Shown here in pieces: positions 45,066 to 54,200 of a stretch of DNA of 64,000 nucleotides (position 1 is the first letter of the stretch; each line of letters starts with the position of its first letter). The position numbers and the translations under genes are program-made. The notes below the pieces were generated by a model that saw nothing but the letters and a program-made list of their open reading frames with translations, did no database searches and was not told the DNA's origin. This DNA is from Peribacillus cavernae (lineage in GTDB: Bacteria; Bacillota; Bacilli; Bacillales; DSM-1321), in assembly GCF_003989135.1 (NCBI RefSeq), contig NZ_RYZZ01000010.1, forward strand, positions 62,001 through 126,000, written 5' to 3'.

Positions 45066-45440
45066 GGTTTTACTGTTCTAATCAGGATGGGCTGGTTATA
45101 TTTGTTTTTAAATCGGAAATCAGGGCCATATTGGTTTGTGAAGGCTTGACGGTAAAGCTTGTAACCAACCCGCCCTGGCAAGATGTCTCCCTGATCGTCG
45201 ATTGTCGCATTTTTAGGTGCCTGGTAAACTCGTCTGTCCAGTTCTTCGATGAACTGCTGGTACTTGTCAATGTCAATCATCGGCATATCAGGTAAAGGTG
45301 TTGTAAAATCAGCGCGGTTGACGGTGGACATGTTGTGGCCTTGTTGATTAACAGTCAGGTTGTCAGGAGAATTGACAAGTTGAACGATTAATAAAAAACT
45401 GATAAACCACGTAAGTTTGATAAGATCGCATACCTCCCGG
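45066..45440 (-). pseudogene. VanW-family protein with large internal deletion
   Basis: The N-terminal part (hydrophobic start, NLTVNQQGHNMSTVNRADF, then DQGDILPGRVGYKLYRQAF) joins directly to YGPDFRFKNKYNQPILIRT, which in intact VanW proteins is the C-terminal end some 130-150 residues later. The VanW core motif (GGGICQVSS-type) is missing. RBS GGGAGG near 45436 is followed by an ATG in another frame, so the start is also damaged. Relatives are cell-wall-associated. Confidence 0.65.
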
Positions 45441-45485
45441 ATATAGTTCAGTGTAATCGTTTGGCTGTACGCCTTTTTTTCGACC

Positions 45486-46543
45486 ATGGTCGCCTACACT
45501 TTAAGCCAGGCGCTTACAAGGGTCTTTGCATTCCTTGGAATGTATTTATTACTGAAGAAGCATTTTCTGCAGGAGCAGCAGTTCGCGTGGATTTGTGTGG
45601 GAACTTCCCTAGCCTTTGCCCTGACCCCTTTTTGGCCTTTAGGAATGCTCAGCACCCTTGGGATGCCTCTTGCTCTCTGGGCATTTTTGAATATACGGAG
45701 CGGGGAAAGATCATGGAAAAATTATTTGGTCCTTACTCTGCTGCCGGTTTATTCAAGCATCGTACTTGGTTTTTTCTTTTTTCTCTTTGCTATGGGAGTT
45801 TTCTGGCTTACAGATGTTATCAGAGGAAAGGGATGGAATCTAAAATTTCTTCTTTCGATTGTCTATATGACACTTGCATATTGTCTTGTTGATTATCGCC
45901 TGGTATCATCATTCATTTTTGGTTCTGAGCCAAACAGTAGAGATGAGTATTTTCATGCAAAATTGCCACTCTGGCAGGTAATCCGTCTGATAATCAGAAA
46001 CTTTGTTCTGGCTCAAATTCTTTTATTAGCTGTTTTTAATGAAAAGATCATCAATCAGAATAATCCATCTGTAAATGAGTTTTACGCAGAAAAGCTTTTT
46101 CAGAATATTAAAGAGCATATAGCACAGCCTCAGGAGGATTACCGTGTTGTAAGCATCGGCATTCATCCGGCAATCGCCCAATATAACGGCTTCTACACGA
46201 TACATATAATAATTTTTATCCGCTAACCTATAAACACCAATTCCGCAAAATCATTGAAAATGAACTGGCTAAGAATAAAGGCATCAGGATTTATTTTGAT
46301 GAATGGGGCGGCCGCTGCTACCATTTTACCGCTGAGCTCGGCAAGCATTACATGTATGAAAAAGACTCCAAAAAAAGGCTGAAGAATCTGGAATTAAATA
46401 TGGGGCCGTTTAAAAAAATAGGCGGAGAGTATCTATTTTCGGCTGTACCGATTGATAATGCAGCAGAAAATGATTTAAAGCTTGATAAAATCTTTACAGA
46501 AAAAAGTGCCGCTTGGAAGATTTATTTATATAAACTCATGTAA
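45486..46543 (+). pseudogene. YkoS-like membrane protein, broken
   Basis: A multi-span membrane protein (several helices, e.g. WICVGTSLAFALTPFWPLGM) lacking its true N-terminus. The first frame stops at 46226 after YNGFYT; the other frame continues with DTYNNFYPLTYKHQFRKII and WGGRCYHFTAELGKHYM to a stop at 46543, so a one- or two-base indel near 46195 splits the gene. The join after EYFHAKLPLWQVIRL also suggests an internal deletion. The pieces resemble B. subtilis YkoS (DUF6044), a large membrane protein of unknown role. Confidence 0.65.
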
Positions 46544-46584
46544 GGAGAATATTTGCTTACAATTGCCACCAATATACTCACAAT

Positions 46585-46620
46585 AAAGATGACCTCAGCC
46601 AAAACTGAAGTCATCTTTTA
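46585..46620. terminator. Terminator between ykoS remnant and the coat-like gene
   Basis: AAAGATGACCTCAG...CTGAAGTCATCTTTT stem with T run; A run on the left permits action on both strands. Confidence 0.75.
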
Positions 46621-46638
46621 TGAGCTTAAGTGGATTTA

Positions 46639-46989
46639 TTAATAATAATAAGGGTACGGTATAAAAAATGGGAACACAAAGAAATTGAACGGATAGCGGC
46701 GGCGCCGAAAACGACGGTATCTCCTTCTATAACCACCGCCATACCCGCCAAATTGCCTCATGTCTGCGTCTGAGTCATCATCTATTTCTTCAGCAACTAA
46801 CATGGTTACTCCATCATCATCCATATCTTCAATAATTCCATCCATTTTAGTGCCGTCTCTCAATTGCGCGATAACATGAAAATACATATATTGCCTGCAT
46901 TTACTCTTTGCATCTCTATACTCCTGACCTTGTTGGTCCCAGTAGCCCGGCTGATTTCCTCCGGGTCCCATATTGTAGTTATCCATCAT
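46639..46989 (-). CDS. Small spore-surface-like protein with Sm-like segment and Arg/Tyr tail
   Basis: 116 residues. The N-terminus is Gly/Asn/Gln/Tyr-rich; the centre reads YFHVIAQLRDGTKMDGIIED, then DGVTMLVAEE, a strand pattern like Sm/LSm barrels and CotB-type coat proteins. It ends in GGYGGGYRRRYRRFRRRRYP and a short aromatic hydrophobic end (FNFFVFPFFIPYPYYY). An RBS (GAGAGGGACC) precedes ATG 46989. Composition is that of a surface structural protein. Name unknown. Confidence 0.6.
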   Translation of the reverse strand: MMDNYNMGPGGNQPGYWDQQGQEYRDAKSKCRQYMYFHVIAQLRDGTKMDGIIEDMDDDGVTMLVAEEIDDDSDADMRQFGGYGGGYRRRYRRFRRRRYPFNFFVFPFFIPYPYYY

Positions 46990-47140
46990 GGTCCCTCTCT
47001 TTCACACCCATGTTATTCAACATGACTGAGGAAAGTTACATTTAAATTTTTTTCTTAGCTAAGTCGTTGGATAGGACGCTGGGATTAGATACGTATGCAT
47101 ATCCGCATGTGCTTTCAAATCTTTCCTTCACGACGAACCG

Positions 47141-47175
47141 TAAAAAAACAGAAGGGTTCATGTGAACTCCTTCTG
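47141..47175 (-). terminator. Terminator downstream of the 67-residue gene
   Basis: Read on the minus strand: CAGAAGGAGTTCA-CA-TGAACCCTTCTG followed by seven Ts. Confidence 0.82.
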
Positions 47176-47267
47176 AAACATTTGCCCATTTGCTAGGATG
47201 TTGATGTCTTAACAGCCGTTAGACTGTTTGAATTTTATCCTTGAATAAAAAATATATTTCAAGCCTC

Positions 47268-47471
47268 TTATTGCAATTGTGTATTAGCTGCTTGTTGATT
47301 TTGTTGGGTGTTTTGTGTTTGCTGGCCTTGCCCACCCATTCCTGCCATAAGTGGGACAAACTGCTGCACGCTTTGTCCTATGCTTTTTTGACCCTTAGTC
47401 ATACTATAATAAGCTGCTGCGCCAATACCTGCTGATGCAAGTAAAGGCAACCATATTTGTTGTTTTTCCAA
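47268..47471 (-). CDS. Small membrane-anchored Gln-rich protein
   Basis: 67 residues: short N-terminal hydrophobic segment with small residues (WLPLLASAGIGAAAYYSM), basic turn, then a Gln/Asn-rich tail (QQTQNTQQNQQAANTQLQ). Start TTG 47471 after GGTGGTGA. Its own terminator follows. Resembles small YtxH- or YrzQ-like envelope proteins in layout only; no family assigned. Confidence 0.55.
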   Translation of the reverse strand: MEKQQIWLPLLASAGIGAAAYYSMTKGQKSIGQSVQQFVPLMAGMGGQGQQTQNTQQNQQAANTQLQ

Positions 47472-47653
47472 GCTTAGTCACCACCATTTATAAGTTTTAC
47501 TTGCTTTTTTAACCTTTGTTATTCCGGATTACATTATGTAAGTGAAACAATTCCATATGAGTAAAAATGGCAGCACGTAAGAATAAATTGAAAAAAAATT
47601 AGACACGATATATTCATGGATATTTATAAAAAAATAATAGTAGGGGTGAAATT

Positions 47654-49225
47654 TTGAAATTCGTCATTAGTTTTATCGTAATTTCATTTATTTTATTTAT
47701 TATTTATTTGAATTTACCACCTACAACTGGCCAATCAAATAACCAACTTGATACACCACATGTTTCGCCTTCAAAAAGGGTTGTTCTTATCATGATAGAC
47801 TCTCTCATGGATAAACCGCTTCAATCTGCTGTAAAGGAAGGAAAAGCACCTGCTTTACAATTTTTGATCAATAATGGACGCTATTATCCAAAAATGGTGA
47901 GCAGCTACCCAACGATGTCCGTTACGATTGATAGTACACTTTTAACAGGAACATATGCTGAAAAACATAAAGTACCTGCACTTGTTTGGTACGATGAACA
48001 GGAAAAACGTTTTATCAGTTATGGGAGTGACACGAAAGAAATTTTTAAATTAGGACCTAAACAAGTCTTTAAAGAGAGCATGTTTCATTTAAATGAACAT
48101 CACTTAAGTGATCAGGTAAAAACGATTCATGAAGAATTGGGTGACAGGGGTTTACAATCTGCTTCCATCAATACACTCGTTTTTCGCGGAAACAACACAC
48201 ACATGCTGCATGTTCCTAAGTTTTTAGAAGTATTTCACTTTCTAAATAAAGATGCTTCTGTTAAAGGACCTTCCTATTTTTCCTATGGAATTTTATCTAC
48301 ATTAAATCCAAAGAATAAGTATACCCGCTTCTGGCAAGGGCTTGGTTTTAATGATAAATATGCAACGGAAGAATTGAAATATTTAATTGAACAAGATAGA
48401 ATCCCATCCTTTTCATTGGTTTATTTTTCAGATAATGATAAAAAAGTTCATAAAAAAGGCGTGAATGAAACGAAAGGAATTGAAGAAGCCGATAAACGGC
48501 TGCAGACACTCTTTAATAAATATGATTCTTGGGAAAAAGCGTTAAAAGATAACGTGTGGATTGTAATGGGGGATAGCGGCCAAACTTCAATTGAAAGCGA
48601 TAAGGAAAAAGCCTTAGTTGATTTAAGAAAAGTGTTAAAAGACTATAGAATTCATAAGATTAGCGGGCCAATTCAGAAGCAAGATCAAATCGTACTCGGA
48701 TTGAATGAGCGAATGTCTTTTATTTATCTTCTGGATGAATCGCTCAAACACGAGTTTATTGCTAAACAACTTCAAAAGGATAAGCGTATTGACACCATTG
48801 CCTGGAAGGAAGGGAAGACATTAAAAGTTATATCAGGAGATAAGAAAGGAGTATTTTCCTTCCAACGAACAGGGAAATTTATAGATCAATACGGACAAAG
48901 CTGGAAAATAGATGGAGATACTCATATTTTAGATATCACGATAAAAAATGGCCATTCTATTGTATATGGCGATTATCCTGATGCACTTGCACGCCTCTCC
49001 AGTTCTTTCTATTCACACACAGGAAACTTCCTGGTAGTTAACGCAAAACCTGGGTTTGAATTCATCGGAGAAGGATCTCCAACACATGTGGGGGGAGCAA
49101 GCCATGGATCATTGCATAAACAAGACACATACTTTCCCATGATTGTAACAGGAACAGAGCTTGAACCAAAACACTTAAGAATGGTGGATGTAAAAGAATG
49201 GATTTTAAATATTTTGGATGAGTGA
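47654..49225 (+). CDS. Alkaline-phosphatase-superfamily phosphodiesterase, membrane-anchored
   Basis: 523 residues; N-terminal membrane anchor (about 3-20), then the type I phosphodiesterase/nucleotide pyrophosphatase fold: VVLIMIDSLMD (first metal Asp), SVTIDSTLLTG (nucleophile region, SxTxxSxLTG), NVWIVMGDSGQTS in place of the usual xxDHGM, and HVGGASHGSL near the end. The changed second metal motif (DSG instead of DHG) is notable. Outside-facing by topology. Substrate unknown. RBS TAGGGGTGA. Confidence 0.75.
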   Translation: MKFVISFIVISFILFIIYLNLPPTTGQSNNQLDTPHVSPSKRVVLIMIDSLMDKPLQSAVKEGKAPALQFLINNGRYYPKMVSSYPTMSVTIDSTLLTGTYAEKHKVPALVWYDEQEKRFISYGSDTKEIFKLGPKQVFKESMFHLNEHHLSDQVKTIHEELGDRGLQSASINTLVFRGNNTHMLHVPKFLEVFHFLNKDASVKGPSYFSYGILSTLNPKNKYTRFWQGLGFNDKYATEELKYLIEQDRIPSFSLVYFSDNDKKVHKKGVNETKGIEEADKRLQTLFNKYDSWEKALKDNVWIVMGDSGQTSIESDKEKALVDLRKVLKDYRIHKISGPIQKQDQIVLGLNERMSFIYLLDESLKHEFIAKQLQKDKRIDTIAWKEGKTLKVISGDKKGVFSFQRTGKFIDQYGQSWKIDGDTHILDITIKNGHSIVYGDYPDALARLSSSFYSHTGNFLVVNAKPGFEFIGEGSPTHVGGASHGSLHKQDTYFPMIVTGTELEPKHLRMVDVKEWILNILDE

Positions 49226-49334
49226 AACTGTCTATAAAATGTAAAATCAATTATTTAAAGGCCGGGGGGTTATCGCACAAGTCCCAATGTATTAGTTAAA
49301 ATTCCTCTTCTTTCTCATAAGATAAAAAATGCTA

Positions 49335-49568
49335 TCAAGTAAATGGGTGCCCTTTTGGGCACCCATTAACAAAAATCTGTTCATCTTTTATTCCTTTCTG
49401 CTTTAGAAATTCTTTCATTTCACGAGAAGTAACAAAATGATAGTCAATATGCTGAATTCCCCAAAGTTGATGAATAAAATAATCGGTATATAGGTTGATA
49501 ACCGGTATTGTTAACTCTTCTATTTCCTTTAAATAATTGAGTAAATAGGACGGAAGGGCTGCAAACAA
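49335..49568 (-). pseudogene. Fragment of a UgtP/MGDG-synthase-like glycosyltransferase
   Basis: 77 codons with the signature IPVINLYTDYFIHQLWGIQH, then VTSREMKEFLKQKGI and QIFVNGCPKGHPF, which match the N-terminal domain of diacylglycerol glucosyltransferases (VxxxTDFxxHxxW...GI...I.V.G.P). The start of that domain and the whole donor-binding half are absent. No RBS. Confidence 0.6.
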
Positions 49569-49724
49569 TAAAATCAGGCTTCTTCTCCTTCAATAATTTT
49601 TTATGAATGTTAAGAAAAGCAATTCAAAAACTCTGTAGCGTTTGTTATTTTCAACATTTTTATAAACGGTACTTCGGTAAATCATACTGTATAAATCCGG
49701 AAAGGTATGAAGGTTTAGATACCA

Positions 49725-50083
49725 TCCCAAAAAGAATGAAAAGCCGACTGAATTTTTTACTAGAGTCGACCCTACCCCGGGAGCACCGGGAATAAATGAG
49801 ATTATTAAGCCGCCATCATTTCCTCATAGGTGCAACAGTTAACAGGATTCCTACCAATCATTTGGATGAAAAGCAGATTGAACTTGCGTTTGCTAAAAGA
49901 ATATCTTCTGGAGGTTATAAGACTCCCAGTTTAATCGGTCTGTTTTGGAGTGCTCCTTATCTGCACGATGGGGGAGTAGCTGTTGGTCCGCGTATGGAAC
50001 AACTGGGAATGCCGGGTACGTTAGTGAAAGGGATTATACCAGATTCTAAAGAAAAAGATGCTGCTCCCTATTTCCCTTTTTAG
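49725..50083 (+). pseudogene. C-terminal part of a cytochrome c-type protein, frameshifted
   Basis: Two frames carry one family: first EKPTEFFTRVDPTPGAPG-INE, ending in a stop near 49842, then DEKQIELAFAKRISSGGYKT-PSLIGLFWSAPYLHDGGVAVG to 50083. Phrases such as TPSLIGLFWSAPYLHDGG are typical of di-haem cytochrome c electron transport proteins. No CxxCH remains in this part. It is the counterpart of the 5' fragment at 43222. Confidence 0.6.
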
Positions 50084-50189
50084 TGAGATAGGGCTATTTT
50101 TCTGATATTTTAGCAGGTTTGCAGAGAAAAGACAATGTTCCTTATACCTCTATAGAAGAGGGGCACCCTGTTTTGGGCGCATCCCTCAA

Positions 50190-50219
50190 GGAATCTCTGG
50201 ACTATGGGGATTCTTTTTT
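50190..50219 (+). terminator. Terminator after the cytochrome remnant
   Basis: GAATCTC / GGGATTC stem followed by six Ts, preceded by another small hairpin (GAGGGGCACC..GGGCGCATCCCTC). Confidence 0.65.
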
Positions 50220-50332
50220 CATATCATATAATAAGGAATTGTGAAAGCTGCCTGGGTGAAGTGTTCCATTATTTCGGAAAAAGTTTCAGCTGGGTATAGG
50301 CCTATTTTCTAATAAATAAGCCTATGAATAAG

Positions 50333-50359
50333 ACAATAAAAGAAAAATCACATAAATTA
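50333..50359 (+). promoter_or_regulatory. Sigma-K-type promoter for the 253-residue coat-like gene
   Basis: AC at 50333, 16-base spacer, CATAAATTA at 50351-50359, an exact match to the late mother-cell pattern, 53 bases before the ATG. Confidence 0.7.
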
Positions 50360-50411
50360 TCAAAGGTAGTAATTTGAAAGTATGTTTTTAGAGGGCAAAG
50401 GGGTGGGATAC

Positions 50412-51173
50412 ATGAATAAACAGATAAGGCTTGATGAATATACAAAGCTATTATTGGAAAGACGAGATCAAGAAGAAAGAAAAGAGGATATCATTAATGA
50501 TCACAATCTAAAAACAGGAAGCGGACTGACTTCACCACATAGTGCTATGTCAACAGAAGAACTCAGATTGTTCATGGAATATATGGATCAGGCAAATTTG
50601 CGAAGCCTGGCAAAAGCGAAACCGGAACTTAAGAAGCCATTAATGCTTAAAAAGTTTTTTAAGTCCAAACGGAATCAGCAGGTGGAAGTTTACTCGAAAA
50701 GTGGTGAGGGCTCGATTTATACGCTTGGAAAGGTAAGTGCAGTTGGTCGTGACTTTGTCATGATCACAAACTTGAAGGATCGAAAGTGGCTTCCTTACAC
50801 AGCGATTGAATCGGCGAATATTCCATTTGGCATCCCGAATTATTCCAATACTCATCAGCACTTTATTTATGATAACAACTTGAGAACCAAATTGCTAACC
50901 AATTTTGGGGAAACCGTTTCAAAAAGGGATATTCTGGTCCAGCAATTTTTCGAAGAATCTATTGAAACGAACTTACATTCATGGAAAGAAACGTGGATAG
51001 AAATTCAGTTTGGGGACCAGAAAGTCGCAGGGAAGATTGACAGCTCTGAGGAAGGGATCGTAAACCTTTCATTCTTCGGCAAAAAACATGTAGTTCCAAT
51101 AAAAGACATTACGTATGTAAGCAATCTTCGCTGGTTCTACTTCATGACGAGTATTTGGAAACGTAGAAATTGA
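50412..51173 (+). CDS. Probable spore-layer protein with two Sm-like segments
   Basis: 253 residues. The N-terminal third is charged and helical (EYTKLLLERRDQEERKEDII). Two short beta-barrel-like segments follow: QQVEVYSKSGEGSIYTLGKV plus SAVGRDFVMI, and TWIEIQFGDQKVAGKIDSSE plus GIVNLSFFGKKHVVPI. Each has the strand-loop pattern of Sm/CotB-like barrels (xVxVxxxxGxIxxVxxxxVxL...IxI). ATG 50412 after AAAGGGGTGG. Perfect sigma-K-type promoter. A truncated duplicate lies at 44759. Strand and position place it next to the multicopper oxidase operon, convergent with it. Confidence 0.65.
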   Translation: MNKQIRLDEYTKLLLERRDQEERKEDIINDHNLKTGSGLTSPHSAMSTEELRLFMEYMDQANLRSLAKAKPELKKPLMLKKFFKSKRNQQVEVYSKSGEGSIYTLGKVSAVGRDFVMITNLKDRKWLPYTAIESANIPFGIPNYSNTHQHFIYDNNLRTKLLTNFGETVSKRDILVQQFFEESIETNLHSWKETWIEIQFGDQKVAGKIDSSEEGIVNLSFFGKKHVVPIKDITYVSNLRWFYFMTSIWKRRN

Positions 51174-51194
51174 CTGCTTTAATTAATAATAATA

Positions 51195-51226
51195 AAAACA
51201 GCGCCCTACATAGGGCGCTGTTTTTT
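51195..51226. terminator. Bidirectional terminator at the end of the mnx operon
   Basis: AAAAACAGCGCCCTA-CA-TAGGGCGCTGTTTTT, a perfect 15-base stem. Serves the plus-strand coat-like gene and the minus-strand oxidase operon. Confidence 0.9.
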
Positions 51227-51297
51227 ACTTGTTTAAAAACAAAAGAGTTAAGCAATATTTTTGTCAGAAATAATTCAGGATAGTTTTACTGTCCATT

Positions 51298-54200
51298 TCA
51301 CAACCTGGGCAAGTGTGGCTGATCTTTATCATGAACACGCATAATTCCCCACATTCCCTGTTCAATATCCCAGCGAATGTTGCCTGAGCGGTACATATAG
51401 TCTCCGGGGAAGTTGAAGATACCGCCTGCTCCGCCAATCAGCAGCAAATCTTCTGCTGCTCCTGGAACCATGTGGCCGACATACGAGTCCATACGCGAAT
51501 CAATATCCCTCGGGTCAAACTTCCAGACATGGCCATGGAGGTGGAAGGTGTGGGCTCTTCTTCGTTCAGAAGGCATGGTCAAACGGATCGTGACAGCTTC
51601 ACCCGCATAAGCTTCAAAGACAGGGGTGGCTGGGTCGCCAAATACTTTTGAACTAAATAGGTCACTTAATACAGGATGTTCCCTGAAGCGGTTAATCAGT
51701 CTTTCCGTCCGATAATTGAAACCGCGTGAACCATTGTCATAGGTATCTACAAGATCTTCTAAGTCATCTTGTACTCCTAAAATACCATCGATTGGATCTA
51801 CAATTAGTTGGCCTTGCTTATCAACAAGCCGTACCCCGTCATGCATGATTATGACAAATTCTCTTGAATTGCCTCCTAGGAGCGGGTTATTTAGGACGAT
51901 ATTAGTACCGGTTTTGACCGGTTCAAGGGTTAATGGATCGAGATAGGTCGTAAATCGCGGCTCCGCGATAAAAGCTCCAAAAGCGCCGAATGAGCGATGA
52001 TTCCGCAAATCCGCCACATCCCACATCGCACACGTCCCGACCGCATCATGGACATGCCAGCGGTAGGTAATTTTTTCACCGGGTCCGACCGTTTGATCAG
52101 GATTAAATCCCACTGTATCACCGCTTGAAGTTGTCACATCATAATCAAGCAGGCTTACGTGAAGTGAGATTCTCAGTGACGGAGGATAAAACGCCTGTTC
52201 TTTCACCGGCGGATAAGGGTGAATTCCGTCCTGGAATGGAAATAATTCGAATTTAAGCCTGCTCGTCAATGTTACTTCGACAATGTCACCGGTATTTCCC
52301 CTCAGTACAAGAGGTTCCGGATTTTTCTTGCCGCAAAGGATATCATCCACATCTTCTTCGAGGGCAAAAATAATCCCAAACGGGTCATGATCGCCATAGG
52401 AATTATAAACAATCGGCGTTTGGAACGCGACGACATCATATCTTCGAATTGGTGCGTTCGGCGATGCTTCTGGCGGCAATGTGCTCTGCGGGTTGGCAAG
52501 AGCAGGCGGTTTGCCGGTGACCTCGGGAAGCGGTTTTGTCCTTGGCGGAGGCAGCGGCCGGTCCGGAAGCGGAATCAAATCTTCTACTTCCTGATCAAAT
52601 GCGCGAATCAGCCCCCAGGTACCGTTCCAGACATCCTCCTCATCCTCAAAAGCCCATAAATAATCCCCTGCCCTTGGAATATCCATTTCCATTGTAAACG
52701 ATTCGGAAATGCCGATATGCTGTTGGGATAAAAGGATGGAATCGTTGTCGGGGCGTTCTGATTTCCACCTTAAACCATGCACATTAAAACTGTGGGATTC
52801 TTCATGTGCTCCCTGCAATAAACGGATGCGGATCGGATCACCTTCATAGGCCATTAATATCGGGGTGACGGGATCTCCGTTGACAAACGAGCTAAAGGAA
52901 TAGGCAGGATCACAATCCTTACCGAGCCGGAATTGCAATGGTTCGTTTTTGTAGTTCACCCCAAAGACGCCTGGGTCATCCTGCGAACCGGGAAATTCAG
53001 GGGGCGCAAGCGGACAGCCATTTTTATCGAATAAAAGGGCGAAATCCTGGACAAATAAAGCGAAGTCGCGATAGTCAGGGATAATTGGATGTGTGACAGT
53101 TACTTGTGTCCCACGTTCCGTTTCCTCACCAGTTGTAGAGTCAAAGAATTGAGAAAAGCGCGGCTGAATGACACCGGCGCCAAAAACGCCATGCTGCTGA
53201 TGAGAAATCGGAAATAAATGGTCATGAAAGAAAAAGGCTTTTAATTCCGTATCGGCAAACCATTCATAGCGAATCGTCTCACCCGGCAGAACCGAACTGT
53301 CGTAGTTCCAGCCAACATTTGCCCCGTCCGTTACGAGAACATCAAATTTTACGAAATGAATATGGAATCCCACTTCATATGTTCTCGTGACAAGCTGAAA
53401 GGCGTCTCCATCAAGGATGTGCGGCAGCCTGTTCGTAAAGTTTAGCCTGATACAGGAACCCGCAGGTATATGAAGGACGAGTGGCTCTGGCTCTTTTTTT
53501 CCTGACAAAACGTCATCGAGGTCTTTATCGAGAACATATATCCTTCCTTTTGGATCGTTCCAGCCCTGCTTGTTATAAACAATCGGCAGTTCGATCATGG
53601 ATACATCAAATTCGACGACAACTGGATTTCCAAGGCATGAATCGGTGAAAACCGCTCCGGGTCTTGCGTTCGGAACAGCGGCATTTTTCTCGAGTTCCGT
53701 CATTTCCCTGCCGCCAACAATGCCAAGCGGAGGTCTTGGGGCTTTGCAGCCGACTTTACCGGGAATAAAGTTCGGGAATCCCGGCTTTTCTTTGGTTGGA
53801 CGCGGCAGACACGGCCGGTCCGGCAAAGGCTGAAGCGCGGCGATCGGAACACCGTTCGGATAGCATTGGCTGCCGTCCTGAAGCGTATCAAATATGCGGT
53901 TGATTCCCCACATCCCGGCTTCAAAATGGGGGTATAAATGACAGTGAACAATCACATCCCCAATTGCTCCGGAAAGACTTCCCAGCCCGTACAAAGGCTG
54001 GACATTGTAATGAGATTGAGGGCTGATCGCCTGTGAATCGATAATTTCAGATCCGGCATTACTGGGATCCCTTAGCCATTGGTGGACATGATAGTGAAAG
54101 ACATGTGTTTCTTTTACACCGGCATGAATTAATCTGATCATCGTGGGATCGCCCCTGTAGCCGCGCAAGATCGGTGTTGCCGGATCGCCGAAAACCCATG

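Noticed and set aside
45461-45892. 143-codon frame overlapping the YkoS remnant
   Set aside because: It is out of frame with the YkoS similarity and has no family resemblance.
50150-50220. T-box leader before the coat-like gene
   Set aside because: A terminator hairpin is present but no T-box sequence or specifier stem is seen, and the gene has its own promoter downstream of it.
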